Source of the DNA: Blastocladiella emersonii ATCC 22665
Lineage: Eukaryota; Blastocladiomycota; Blastocladiomycetes; Blastocladiales; Blastocladiaceae
NCBI GenBank assembly: GCA_025594325.1
Contig: JANHCV010000002.1
Coordinates: 310,001-374,000, forward strand
Length of the DNA stretch: 64,000 nt
Direction of reading: 5' to 3'
Part shown: in pieces, positions 1 to 10,167 of the stretch
Numbering within the stretch: position 1 is the first letter of the stretch
Layout: each line of letters opens with the position of its first letter
Notes under the pieces: model-generated
Told to the model about the DNA's origin: nothing
What the model saw: the letters and a program-made list of their open reading frames with translations, nothing else
Databases searched by the model: none
Translations under genes and position numbers: made by a program

Positions 1-142
1 GAGGTTGCACAGGGCGCGAAAGAGCGCGTCAGCCGCGTCAAGGTAAAATAGACCTTTCCGACCGCCCCCACTGTGTGGCTGAAACGCCACCACGTGAGAC
101 GATCCCCTTGCGATGCGGTGCGGGTTTTCCCCCCAGCGCCGC

Positions 143-757
143 TCACATGATGACACCGCCCGGGCACAAGCCTCGGCCTGGGGGGACAGTCGGAAAGGTG
201 AATTCCTCCGAGCCCGCCGGGCGGAAGAGTGGCGGCAGCAAGCCAAACCGGCGGTGCGCAACGACAGCAGCTCGAAGTCGCGGGTCGGGAATACGCTCGG
301 GGCTCGTCTTGGACTCGGAGTCAAGGATGGCATGGTAGACGGACTCGAGGTTTTTGCGGGTCCCAATGAACGAAGCGGTCGCGCGAGCTCCGTTGAGACG
401 CTGGTAATGGTGAAGGACGCTGTTTACCTCAGCGTGGCATTGCTTGGCGCTCTCGGCAAGCTTCTCCAAGACGTTCGCGATCTCCTCGCCCGTCTTGTAG
501 CGGGCGGCGATTCCGGGAAGCACCGTCTCGCGAAAGAGGTCGCGAGCAGCGAGGTCGCGCTTGGCGTATGTGCCACTGCCGACCCAACGGTGTTCGTCGG
601 GACTCGGGAGGTCGTCTGATGCACAAGTCACGCTCGAAGCGGCGACGGGCTCCGTTGGAGGTTGAGTCGCGCGCAAAGGAGCGGGCGCGGGACGGGCGCC
701 CCTGTCGCGGCCACGGCCACGGCCACGGCCACGGCCGCGTTTGCCGTTACTTTTCAT
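143..757 (-). pseudogene. P1: truncated copy of the P family (RGG-rich N-terminus plus block 1)
   Basis: Open frame of 204 codons from the ATG at 757 (MKSNGKRGRG...). The N-terminus is an RG repeat encoded by a GGCCAC hexanucleotide run near 704-735. After a linker comes block 1, shared with P2, P3 and P4: a W/YVG motif, then LFRETVLPGI.ARY, then a helix-rich stretch ending at VVAHRR and LFRPAGSEEF. Exactly there the similarity stops, and the frame ends in unrelated residues (TVPPGRGLCPGGVIM). The paralogues continue for another 280 to 400 residues and carry block 2, so this copy has lost its 3' half. Function is unknown; an RNA-binding role is suggested only by the RGG tract. It could still be expressed, because its upstream element at 881-904 is retained, although that copy is the most diverged of the five. 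Confidence 0.6.
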
Positions 758-766
758 TCGATTCAC

Positions 767-1334
767 TGTGTAGGTTCGTCTCGGTCTCTGCGGAGTTCGG
801 AGCCAGCGACAACGGCGGCAGCCTGGGTGGCAGCCTCAGCGAAACCCAACGAGCTCAGCGGGCTTGAAGTCACATGCGCGTCACATGTTATCGAAACGCG
901 TCTCGCAGCTTGATCTCGAGACATCGCGCAAACCGTTTCGTGGAGGCTCCAGTATGATACGGAGATGTTTCGCGAGTCCACGGTTAATACCTACGTTATG
1001 AGTGTCGCTGTGGTACATTGCGCGGGCATTATGAAACGCGTCGTTGGGGCGTCCGTGCAAGCGGACCGCGCGGAGAAGCCAAAAATGCGAGGAGCACGAG
1101 CACAGAATATTTGCGTCATGCTTCATTCTTCGGGACCATGGTAGCGCCGGGGGAGAAACAACAACGGAGCGACGACACGCGCGACGGCTCGAGGCACACC
1201 AAAATCTGATTCCGCGACGCGTCCGACATGTCTCGCGGACGATCGCGCGGATTTCAAACGTACATTCGTCACAAGGAGGTGGGAACAAAGGTATTGATAT
1301 TACACTCACCGACTCGCGCCCACGTTCACTCGAT
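767..1334. other. Intergenic: P1 promoter and P2 3' flank
   Basis: This gene-free stretch separates the P1 start from the P2 stop. Apart from the element at 881-904, I see no exon, RNA gene or repeat. A GTGAGT donor-like site follows the P2 stop, but no downstream exon can be supported. Confidence 0.5.
881..904 (-). promoter_or_regulatory. 24-bp upstream element, P1 copy (diverged)
   Basis: On the + strand it starts TCACATG and ends CGCGTCTC, like the copies at 3284, 8338, 10144 and 13742, but the middle differs. A second CACATG sits ten bases to its left (871). The element lies 124 bp upstream of the P1 ATG. Confidence 0.55.
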
Positions 1335-3170
1335 CTAGTCGAGCCACGGGATCTGGTGCGCGGGAGGATCTGGCGGGAGCGCTGGCCCAGAGCCCCGAAT
1401 CTCGGCCGCCCGCCCGTCAACCTTCGCTGCCGGCGGCAGGACGGTGTTGGTAACATCCTTGCCGGCCTCGCGTTTGGGCTGCATGACCGGCGCAGCGCGG
1501 TAGCCGTTCTGGCCCTTGGTCGCGCGCGCGGGCGCCGCGGCGCGCGGGTCTTCGTCGTCGCTGGCTTCGTCGCTGTCATCAGAATCGTCGTGGCCGAGCC
1601 CGTAATCGTCGTCGCCTCCGTACGAGTAGGCGTACGCGTCGTCGATGGTGGCGGTCGCGTGCTCGTAGACGTCGCGCGGGACCGAACCACTCGCGTGCAG
1701 GGACATGGCGCCGAATTGGTGCGCAAGCGGGCCGGCGCGGTACGCGTACCACTCGTTGATGCGGGCACGCAGCTCGAACGGCGACAGGTCCGAGACGCCC
1801 GAGCACGGCCGCACACCGCCGTGGTACGACTCAATCCGGACCGTCATCCGGTTGATCGACGTGATGTAGCCCGCGAACCAGCGGAGCTTGCGCGTCTCGA
1901 GCCGCCCGTTGACGATAATCGCTTGGTCCTTCCAGAGGTGTTCGGGCTTGACGAAATGATACATGACTGAAAGCATCGCGTCCCAGGAAGCAAGGCCGCG
2001 GGCAACGCCGTTGCGCAGCCACGTTTCGACCCGCTCCACGTCTTGCGGCGAGATGGACTCGATGGCCGCCGGTGGCGCGATGTCGGTCCCGATGAGAGCG
2101 TCGATCGACTCGACAGGCGCGTTCGCGGCGGGAGGAAGCGCGCGAACTGACGGCTGGCCGACAACGAAAAGGCTGCAGAACGCCTCGAACGAGAAACGCA
2201 CCACGGGTTTGACTGATTCGGCGGACCGCGCGAGGGAGGGGATCGTGGTGTCTGGCGAGATCACGTTACGTTCAATGTAGAGAGCCACGAGCTTCGGGAA
2301 GATCGCAAAGAGTCGGAGGTGAAAGTCCATGTCGGCCGGGTCGTCGAGCAAGTGTTTGAGATCGGCATCGACCACGCCGCAAAAATGCTGGAAAAGCTCG
2401 TCGAACGCCGTATGTTCGGCCGCACGCCGCGCGTAAAGAGTCGCGCTAAGCGCGTAGCGGGATTGGACGTTACCCGGGGCATAGCCATAGTCGCGTTGGG
2501 CAACAAAGTCGTCGGTCAATTCGTTGGCGAGCGTTTCAAGGAACGAGTCGAGATTGCGCTCGGCAGCTTCGATAATGGCAGCACGAAGCTCAGCACCGAG
2601 TTCGTGGTAGTACACCTCGGCGCCATGCGGGTGATGGACGGCGCCGCCCTTTTTCGGACGGTAGTAGGTGGCAAGCGCTTCGCGAATACGGAGGTCGGTC
2701 ACATAATCGGGGCTGCGGAGGTACTTGCGGCGATCGGACACGGCGCGGTACACCAAGGCCGTCGTTTGCGGCGATTCCAGCAGAAGCGCGAGCTCGCGGG
2801 TGCCGAACAGCTCCTCGTACCGGGCGAAGAACCGGTTTGCTTCGAGATGGCACCGTTTTGAGCCGCGATTGAAGCGATGCAGCTTGGGCGCGACACCGCT
2901 GCGAAGGCGGGCGCGGTGGTAAGCGATGCCAGGAAACACTTCGGGGCGGAAGAAGTGGGCGGCGGGAAGCGTGTGGACCGCCGTATTGCCCGTTCCAGCG
3001 CACAAGTACTCGCCAGGAGCGGGCCCGACCTTGTCGCCGAGAAGCTCAGGCGGAGGGCCAAACCTGCCGCCGTTTGGAGGAGGCGGCCCGTAAGGGGCTC
3101 GGTGGCCGCCGCCGCGGCCTCGTGAATTGCCGCGGCCACCTCGGCCGCCTCTCGACTGGGCGTGATTCAT
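1335..3170 (-). CDS. P2: RGG-rich protein of an unrecognised expanded family
   Basis: Intronless ORF of 611 residues from ATG 3170 (MNHAQSRGGRGGRGN...). This start matches the P4 start (MNHLTERDGNRGRG); an in-frame ATG at 3188 would add six residues. Order: RGG/proline-rich N-terminus (1-50), block 1 (CAGTGN..., FRPEVFPGIAYH, LALLLESPQTTALVYRAV), a variable helical middle, then block 2 (SFEAFCSLFVVGQP, ALIGT, DVERVETWLRNGVARGLASWD, HFVKPEHLWK, INEWYAYRAGPLAHQ) and a disordered acidic/basic tail with a D/S-rich run. I do not recognise the fold or a catalytic motif. The RGG tract suggests RNA or G-quadruplex binding (inference). P1, P3 and P4 lie nearby in the same orientation, and the shared element sits 114 bp upstream. 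Confidence 0.8.
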   Translation of the reverse strand: MNHAQSRGGRGGRGNSRGRGGGHRAPYGPPPPNGGRFGPPPELLGDKVGPAPGEYLCAGTGNTAVHTLPAAHFFRPEVFPGIAYHRARLRSGVAPKLHRFNRGSKRCHLEANRFFARYEELFGTRELALLLESPQTTALVYRAVSDRRKYLRSPDYVTDLRIREALATYYRPKKGGAVHHPHGAEVYYHELGAELRAAIIEAAERNLDSFLETLANELTDDFVAQRDYGYAPGNVQSRYALSATLYARRAAEHTAFDELFQHFCGVVDADLKHLLDDPADMDFHLRLFAIFPKLVALYIERNVISPDTTIPSLARSAESVKPVVRFSFEAFCSLFVVGQPSVRALPPAANAPVESIDALIGTDIAPPAAIESISPQDVERVETWLRNGVARGLASWDAMLSVMYHFVKPEHLWKDQAIIVNGRLETRKLRWFAGYITSINRMTVRIESYHGGVRPCSGVSDLSPFELRARINEWYAYRAGPLAHQFGAMSLHASGSVPRDVYEHATATIDDAYAYSYGGDDDYGLGHDDSDDSDEASDDEDPRAAAPARATKGQNGYRAAPVMQPKREAGKDVTNTVLPPAAKVDGRAAEIRGSGPALPPDPPAHQIPWLD

Positions 3171-3670
3171 GGTTTCATTGCGTTGCATGGTGAGCGAGGA
3201 GGTCAACGGGGGCGTAGACTAGTAGCGGCGGCGGGGCGATGCTAAAAACGGATGCGGGCGGCGTGGCTTACATCACCTGAGCTTCACATGATTTCCCGTC
3301 GCGTCTCGAAGCTCGAACGCGGCCGCCCGTTCCTCCGTCGAGAGCCTTCCGTCCTGTCCACGATGGGGCTACAAGAACCATGGCGAGGCGGTTGCGGCCT
3401 GCTACTGTAACTCCGCGTGACCGCCCGCTCCGGGTGTGCAGGAAGCGGGGCCGCGTGGCGCGCGTCGTCGTCTGGTGTTGACGTGTTTGAAGGATCCACG
3501 TCGCAGCAAGTCAATCTTACGTTCATCAGCTTCATGGATGAGTTGCCGTGAGATAGCGCGGGAGAGAGCGACCGGGTCCGACTTGAAACGCACGACGCGT
3601 CGCTCACCCGAGGCGCGCTCTACGCGACCGACGCGGTAATCGATACTTTGTATTTAGCCCAACGGCGAAT
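3171..3670. other. Intergenic: P2 promoter and 3' flank of the Mei2-like gene
   Basis: Contains the 24-bp element at 3284-3307. I see nothing else that can be supported between it and the downstream end of the Mei2-like gene. Confidence 0.5.
3284..3307 (-). promoter_or_regulatory. 24-bp upstream element, P2 copy
   Basis: Starts TCACATGATTTCCCG and ends TCGCGTCTC on the + strand. It is base-for-base the same as the P3 copy at 10144 and differs by one base from the P4 copy at 13742. It lies 114 bp upstream of ATG 3170. The half containing CGCGTC resembles fungal MluI-box (MCB) type sites, and CACATG is an E-box-like half; the binding protein is unknown. Confidence 0.7.
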
Positions 3671-5512
3671 TCAGTCGGGCGACTTGGTCGCCGTCTGCTT
3701 GGCCGACGCCTTGGTGCGGGTCCGCGGCTTTTTGGCCGACGCTGGCGTGACTGGAGGAGTCTCGCTTGGACGAGTCGCGCCACTCGGGATCGGCGACTGG
3801 AGCGGAGGAAGACCGAGCGAGAGTGGGAACGGCAACGACATCGGGAACGGCACGGCTATCGGCGTATACGCGGGGCTCGGTAGCATGGGCCCGAGACCCT
3901 GGCCCTGGCCCAGCATCGACGACTGGCCCAGCATCGACGACAGCAGCATCAGCGGGTTGCTGGCGAGCGACGCGGCGGCGGACTGCGCCGACGCAAGGGT
4001 CGCGAACTGAGGCTGGAAAAGCGCCGACATGGGCACCACGACGTATCCCGGACCGACCGCGGGCGTCAGCGGCGCGACGTTGCTCGCAGGCACCGCGTCG
4101 GTAAGGATCGGATCACGGTCGCCATCATTTTCGCGACTGCGGCGCGTCGGCGAGCGGGACCGCGAGCGAGAATTGACGCGCGACGAGGAAGATGCGGAGC
4201 GGTGCCGGTCGCGATGGCGCCGCGAACGAGACCGCGAACGGGACCGCGGGCGAGAAGAGGGGCGGTTCATGCGGTTTCGCTCACGGCGCCCGCTGCGGTC
4301 GCGCGACTTGCTCCGGCGCCGCTCACGGCGCGGCGAGCAACTCCGATGGCGAGCGCGGGAACGAGAACGGCGGCGCGAAAGCCTGCGGCGCGGGCTCGCA
4401 TCCCGACGCGCCTCGCGTCCGCGCGATAGAGTTTCGCGCCGGTTGCGCCGCAGCGCGCCACGGCTGCGTGAGCGGGAGCGAGCGCGCGCTGTCGATTTCG
4501 GCGGGTCGGTTCGGCGCGCGAGGGCCTTGCGCGCTGGTTTAAAGGTCGCGGTCGGGCCGTCGGCTTTGTCCAGTGATCTCGCCCAGATCGGGAGAAGGTG
4601 GCGTGGAACGGTGATGGATCGGTCAAGCACCTGCTTCACAATGTCACTACACAGTGGGATGTGTACATCAGCGGGAGCTCATGAGCTGGGCGGGCGGGGA
4701 AAACGTACAGCGACGACTGATCCCACGCAGGTTCCGCATGGACCTCGTAGTCCTTGAACTGCGAGAGGTGCAGCGCCTGCGTCGCGGTGAAGCGGTGGAC
4801 GTTGTTAAAGTACTCGGCATATGTAAGCAAAGCACCACTACACATCAAGAGCCGTTAGTCAAGTTCGCGGCAGAGGGCGGCACGAAACGACGCACCCCGG
4901 TAGCTCTTGAAACGGGTCCAACGAGCGTAGATCGCCAAAGCGGGCCAACAGAGTCCACAGCTCGTCAAGCTCCTGCGGGTTCTCCACGGGCGGACCGTTT
5001 CGCCGATGCAGCTCGATGCGCAGCGACGCGTCGCCCCGCGCATTCCTGTACGGCGTCCGAGACTGCACGGGCTCGCTCGGGATCATGAAATGGGCCTCGA
5101 CGCGCGTACCCCAGAGCTCCCGGCCCTGCCAGTACACAAGCGCGGCCTGGGCATCGCGGAGATCGGCCTACATACAACCGGATGAGTGAGGACATTGTGC
5201 GCCGCCGCCACGACCGGCATGGTTTATGCGCACAAAATCAAGCAGAGCAGAGCGGAGAAGGTGCCTCCGGCCGTCCAGTTTGGCACTGGACATCTTGACC
5301 CAGACCAAGTAAGCGCTTGGAGTCAAAGTCTGCACGACGGCCCGGCGATTGGCGGTGTCTCCCGGCCCCACCATCCAGTGCAATCGAATCGACCGGCTTG
5401 GAGGAAAAAGGTCGGCTGCCGTCTGCGTCGGCTCCGGCGCGGGGGCCGAGGGCGGAGGAACCGGGGCCTCGAGGTGATCCCCGGGAGACGATACGGGCTG
5501 CATTTCATCCAT
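3671..5512 (-). CDS. Mei2-like double-RRM protein with RS domain (copy A, intact)
   Basis: Four exons, 5512-5234, 5167-4896, 4837-4709 and 4646-3671, give 551 residues. Donors are GTGCGC, GTGCGT and GTACGT; all acceptors end TAG. RRM1 (about 41-125) starts SIRLHW, and its second half, DFADLRDAQAALVYWQGREL, is the classic Mei2-type segment; intron 1 falls inside it. RRM2 (about 135-225) runs ASLRIELHRR, FGDLRSLDPF, GGALLTYAEYFNNV. A long arginine/serine domain follows (about 260-400), then a Pro/Leu-rich tail. The third, C-terminal Mei2 RRM is absent, and the RNP1 aromatic positions of RRM1 are weak. Mei2-family proteins bind RNA in meiosis and differentiation; the RS domain suggests contact with splicing factors (inference). 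A paralogue follows immediately upstream at 5805-7572. Confidence 0.75.
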
Positions 5513-5804
5513 GTTGCATCGAGTTAGAGAGTGTGTTCAACCTTCCTTCGCTTTGTTGTGTTCCGCCGGGGAGGGAGCCGTGGGAAGTCGCGGCGGACGA
5601 GGTGGCGTGATGTGACCAACGCGACTTCCTCCGGCGAGCTCGTGGCACGCGAGCAAGGGATCTTGACGCGAGTTCGCTTGCGGCCAGCACGATGTGAGCT
5701 CACGCTCGGACCCTGACCACCGATTGGTTGAGACTCGATGACTCTCGAATATTGTTACATTCACACGAACCCCATTTCCCCACACCTTGCTTCCATCGCC
5801 GGAC

Positions 5805-7572
5805 TCACTCCTCCTCGAACTGTAGTACTTCCTGCGCAGTATCGTCCACTTTCGCCGCGGCCCTCGACCTAGCATTGCTGCGTGCGTGGCCGGGGACGAC
5901 TGGCGGGAGCGAAATCGGCGGCGGCGGCACGATCGGAGGAGGGATGGGAAAAAGCTGAGGCGGGAGCGAAGCGAGATTCTGGGCCTGCTGCATGAACGTG
6001 AAGAGGAGCGGGGCAGCGACCGCAAACGAGGCCAGCTGGAACGCTTGAAGAAAGTCGGGCTGCGAAAGCTGCTGAGGAACCGGAAGCATCGGCGGCAGCA
6101 GCGCGAGCGATGGCGTGAGATCATCCGGAGTCATCTCACCGGGATCTGGTTCGGTCTCGCGGGCCGGGGCCGAGCCGCGAGCACGAGATTTGAGCGGGTC
6201 GCGACGACGGGAGCGAGAGCGAGAGCGGTGCTGCAATCGGTGCTGGTCACAGCGATCGCGACTACGGCTACGGCTGCGATTGACACGAGCGTGGCCGCGG
6301 TGCTGACCATAGACATCCGACAGGTGCGAGCGGCGTGAAGCAGATGCGAGGCGGCGATCTCGCTTGGGCGCGCGGTCGCGGTCGCGGTCGCGCGATGTGT
6401 CTCGCTCCTCCCGCTCCCAGTTGCGGCCGTGCGATGTGTCTCGCTCCTCCCGCTCCCAGTTGCGGCCGTGCGCCGAGCCTTTCTGGCTCTGGTTATGATG
6501 GCGATGAGGATAGCGATGCTGCGTGCGGAGAGGAGAGCGGACCCGCGTGCGGAATGGAGGACGGGCCTGCGCGCCGGGGCGATACGAATCGGCCCTCCTG
6601 CTCGGAACAGCGTCCGCGGAACCATCGCTGCCATGCGGTAGTGGCGACCTAGCCCATTTCGGGAAAGCCACAAGGTCGCAGGATCGAGCGAGGTGTTCAA
6701 AATCCGCTTCACAATGTCCCTACGGTGAAGCGATTCGGCGGTCAGCTTGGTCGCGTGTCGTTAGCGCAAGACCCGCGTGGCGGCGTACACGCTCGACTGA
6801 TCCCACGCGAGTTCGAAGTCAAGCGTGTAGTCCTCGGACCGCTCGCACTCCAGCGCTTTGAGCGCAGTCAGTCGTTTGAGCTTGTTGTAGTACTCGGCGA
6901 ACACGACCAGGGACCCGCTACACGGTGGATCGCGAGTAGATCATCAGCTCGGGCGGGAACGGGTTGAGGAGGAACGAGAGCGAGCGCCTTACTCCTGCAA
7001 CTCATGGACCACGTCAAACGACCGCAGATCGCCAAACGTTTTCAAGTGGTCGCGAAGCAAGTCGCGGCTGGGACACGCAGACGCGGCCGCCCGCGGCCGC
7101 ACCAGGATGCGGAGCGAGCCCTGGTTGCTGGGCTGCTTGCAGGGCGTGTGCTCCTGCGCGGGCATGCCTGGAAGCATGTAGTGGGCCTTGATGCGCTCGC
7201 CCCACTCCGGCCGCCCGTGCCAGCGCTTGAGCGCCGCCTGGGCATCGCGGATGTCATACTACTTGCGCCGTATGTAGTAAGCTCGCGAGCGCACACAGCT
7301 AGATGTAAGTAAACGAGTCCGAACAAAGTCGATGATTGCAAGACTCCACTCGCGCGCATCCGTGTCGCGGCCAATAAACGCGCTCCTCACGTACACCTGG
7401 TATGCTTCGGTAAAGTAGGACTCAAAGCTCACGGCGGCATTTACTGGTGCTGCGCTCGTCCTTCGGCCAGTAAAAGCGGATCGAACGGCTCGGGGGGTAT
7501 GTCGATTTCGGCCTGGGGCAAGTTTGAGGGAAGCGGAGCCCCTATTGGCACTTTCTCGTCATTCGAGTCCAT
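5805..7572 (-). pseudogene. Mei2-like double-RRM/RS protein, copy B, with three frame breaks
   Basis: Tandem paralogue of copy A with the same exon plan: introns at 7259-7324 (66 nt, same length and site as in A), 6918-6992 and 6720-6788. Conserved parts are PSRSIRFYW, DFYDIRDAQAALKRW, NQGSLRILV, FGDLRSFD, GSLVVFAEYYNKL, AWDQSS, an RS domain with a 13-residue unit (HGRNWEREERDTS) repeated twice, and a Pro-rich tail. The start ATG at 7572 shares the context GCAACATGGA with copy A. The coding frame changes near a six-C run (7492-7497), near 7438-7444, and between about 6655 and 6700, where copy B has two extra bases against copy A. The last break could be bypassed by an alternative donor GTGTAC two bases earlier. 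It is either a decaying copy or carries sequence errors. Confidence 0.65.
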
Positions 7573-8526
7573 GTTGCAGCAAGTTAAGCCCGAGGGTAAG
7601 CGTTCATTGGATTCATGAGGCAACGCGCCGGGAGCGAACGGCTAACGCGAAGCGGCCGTGGAATGTCTGACTCGTCGCGCCAGTCGCGTCGCGTCGCGTC
7701 GTTCAGCGCAGAGCCCAGTCTCCCTCCGCGCTCCAACTTGCCAAGGCCTCCGCGGCTGGGACGAGCAACTCCAACAAGGCCCGGTCCAACCGGATTCCTG
7801 TCAGTATTCGGACAGCTTTGATTCAAAATGCTATTCTACTCAGGCACGGGGGAAGCGGGATACACGTGACGTACAGCGACAGGATGGTATTGCAGGGGAA
7901 ATCAACCAGTGTATCAAACAGGAACAGCTTCATTCATCCTCGAACAGGAACCAAGCGCGAGAGTGCGCCGCGCGTTGGGCTGCGGCGGAGGCGTGGGAGG
8001 CGGCGTCGGTGGGTGGCGTGATCCACACCTGACCTCGACGCGTGCGTGTCTCGCATGTCTCGCACGCACGCCCCACTACAGCACAATAATGGTTCTATTC
8101 GTGCCTGCTTCCAGGCATGGGTTCACAACGCGAGAACAATCGAGAGCACGACGGCAGTACAGGTCCACGCGCTGGGTACCGCGTAGACAGCTGCTGGAGA
8201 CCGGTCCCAAACGCCTCAGGGACCAGCTCGATGAGGTTGGCGCGGTTCGTGAACCTGGTCGCGCTACTAGGCCGTCGATGGGTCGCCGACGGAATCCAGA
8301 GGCCTGCGCCGCAAGCCCAAACCACCCAGCCCAGCTGTCACATGTTTTCTCGACGCGTCTCACGTAGTGCTCACCTTGCCTCACCCACCTCATGCTTCAT
8401 GCGAGGGTCAACAGCTCGAGTCTTAGGGAAACTGATGTATGGTCTGGAAACGTGGCTCAATTGAGGAAAATAGACACGCAAGGAACACGAAAAGGTGACA
8501 AGAACATCGTGGGAACGTTGGAAGAC
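7573..8526. other. Intergenic with orphan element
   Basis: About 950 bp between copy B of the Mei2-like gene and P3. It contains a (GTCGC)n microsatellite at 7683-7701 and an orphan 24-bp element at 8338-8361. Short ORFs here show no family similarity. Confidence 0.5.
8338..8361 (-). promoter_or_regulatory. 24-bp upstream element, orphan copy
   Basis: TCACATG, then TTTTCTCGA, then CGCGTCTC on the + strand, the same orientation as the other four copies. No P-family coding sequence follows at the expected 110 to 140 bp; the nearest minus-strand start is the Mei2-like copy B at 7572, about 766 bp away. It may be the relic of a lost P gene or a distal element for copy B. Confidence 0.5.
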
Positions 8527-10008
8527 TTACTCCAAGCCCGGAGTGACGCTGGCCTTGTCCGAGTCGTGCAGCGTCATGGACTCGACCTGGAGCGCGAGCT
8601 GGCCCTGATCCCGGTGCGCGCGCCACTCGTCGATGCGAGCGACGAGCGCCTCCATGGGCTCAGGCGGGAACATGAAAGCGCGGACGCTCGCCCGGATCCC
8701 GCTGTGGTGCGAGTGAATCTGGAGGTTTTTGCCGTTGATCATGATCGGATCCACAAGCGAGCGCTGAGAGCGAGTCTCGCCGTCGATCGAGACTTGCTTC
8801 CACAAGTGCTCGGGCTTGATAAAGTGGTGAAGGACGCCAAGCACGACGTCCCACGATGCGAGTCCGTGCACAACGCCTGCGCGAAGCCAAGCCTCGACCT
8901 GCTCCACGTCGGACTCCTTGATGGCTTCGATGGCCACGGGCGGCGAATCCTTGGTACCAATCAGGGTCTTGATGGCGTCGACGGGGCAAGGCAGCACAGG
9001 CGGGAGCTCGGGAATCAAGAGTGGGCCGTCGAGGAAGAGGCCGCAAAAACTCTTGAAGGAGAGCGGTGCGTAAGGACCGAGCTCGTTGACCGTCGGGATA
9101 AGCTTGGGGTAAGGTAGGCCGCGGGGAACAGCACCGACCCGCGCGTAACCGGTGACGAGATCGGGAAGAACAGCGATGATCTGCAGCGGGTGGTGGTTGC
9201 CGTTCGCGTTGACGAGACCCTTCTGGATGTCAAACTTGATCTGCTGCGTAGCGCGTTGAAACATCTTGAGCTCGACAACGTCCATGGCCGCGTGTGAAGA
9301 GCTTGCTTCCGTGTCGGCTTGCAGCATGGCGTTGCGAGCTTGCGGATCCATGGTTTTGAGAAAGTGACCCGCCAGGCACTCGGTCAGTCGCATCATGAAC
9401 GACTGGAAGACCTGGTCGGCGGTGAAGGCGATGGCGCCGCAGAACACGTCGGCAACCTCGCGGTAGAACTCGTCCGAACCCGCGGGGCGAAAGATGGGCT
9501 TGCGCGACGCGGAACGGCGGTGCGCGACCACGGCCGCCTGAAGTCGCGGGTCCGAAAGCGCCTCGAAGTAGTCCGTCGAGTTTGGGTCGAGGACGGCGCG
9601 GAAGACGGCCTCGATGTTTGAGCGAGACTCGAGAAGGGTAGCGAGCCCGTGCTGGCCGTGAAGGCGCGCAAAATGGCGGAAGACGCCGGCCACCTCGGTT
9701 TGGAGCTGCCGCGCACTATCGCTAAGCTTCTTGAGGAAGAGCACGATCTCCTTGCGCGTCGTGAAGCGAGCGTTGATGCCCGGAAGCACCGTGTCGCGGA
9801 ATAACTCGTCGGCGGGGAGATCGTGCGACTCGATGTCGCCAGTGCCGACGTAGCGATACTCTTCGGGCGCAGGGAGGATCATCATGCCTGCGGGTGCGGC
9901 GGAAGCTTCCGCGGTCAGGTGCGAGTCCCGCGAAGCTGCGGAAGGGCGCTGAGCGCTGCCAGCCTTGCCGCCGCGGGCGCGTTTGCCGCCTCGTTTCATT
10001 TGCTTCAT
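8527..10008 (-). CDS. P3: RGG-type protein of the unrecognised P family
   Basis: Intronless frame of 493 residues from ATG 10008 (MKQMKRGGKRARGG...), the first ATG of the frame and the start that best matches P1. Block 1 (about 45-160) reads EEYRYVGTGD, LFRDTVLPGINARF, LLESRSNIEAVFRAVLD, AAVVAHRR, IFRPAGSDEFY. A helical middle follows, then block 2: SFKSFCGLFLDGP, ELPPVLPCPVDAIKTLIGT, DVEQVEAWLRAGVVHGLASWD, HFIKPEHLWKQ, IDEWRAHR. The stop overlaps a perfect GTAAGT donor, so an extra 3' exon is conceivable, but none could be identified. No signal peptide or membrane segment is visible. Function is unknown. Confidence 0.8.
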   Translation of the reverse strand: MKQMKRGGKRARGGKAGSAQRPSAASRDSHLTAEASAAPAGMMILPAPEEYRYVGTGDIESHDLPADELFRDTVLPGINARFTTRKEIVLFLKKLSDSARQLQTEVAGVFRHFARLHGQHGLATLLESRSNIEAVFRAVLDPNSTDYFEALSDPRLQAAVVAHRRSASRKPIFRPAGSDEFYREVADVFCGAIAFTADQVFQSFMMRLTECLAGHFLKTMDPQARNAMLQADTEASSSHAAMDVVELKMFQRATQQIKFDIQKGLVNANGNHHPLQIIAVLPDLVTGYARVGAVPRGLPYPKLIPTVNELGPYAPLSFKSFCGLFLDGPLLIPELPPVLPCPVDAIKTLIGTKDSPPVAIEAIKESDVEQVEAWLRAGVVHGLASWDVVLGVLHHFIKPEHLWKQVSIDGETRSQRSLVDPIMINGKNLQIHSHHSGIRASVRAFMFPPEPMEALVARIDEWRAHRDQGQLALQVESMTLHDSDKASVTPGLE

Positions 10009-10143
10009 GTTGGAGAGCAGTCCGCGCACTTGGCTGGGAGCGAGAGCGTTGGCCAAAGCGCGAGCGAGGCGACCGGGGCTCCCCCTTTCGGAGGTCGCGC
10101 AGGTCAAAATCGTGAACGCCACACTTCTGGCCTCACGGGAACC

Positions 10144-10167
10144 TCACATGATTTCCCGTCGCGTCTC
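10144..10167 (-). promoter_or_regulatory. 24-bp upstream element, P3 copy
   Basis: Identical over 24 bases to the copy at 3284-3307, in the same orientation, 136 bp upstream of ATG 10008. Identity over the element contrasts with little visible similarity in the flanking DNA. Confidence 0.7.

Noticed and set aside
3671-7572. Mei2-like pair as ordinary SR splicing factors
   Set aside because: RS domains fit, but the RRM1-RRM2 junction and the DIRDAQAAL segment follow the Mei2 pattern rather than the SR-protein RRM with its SWQDLKD-type pseudo-RRM.
8076-8393. Minus-strand ORF below the orphan 24-bp element as a fifth P gene
   Set aside because: None of the block 1 or block 2 motifs occur in any frame there.
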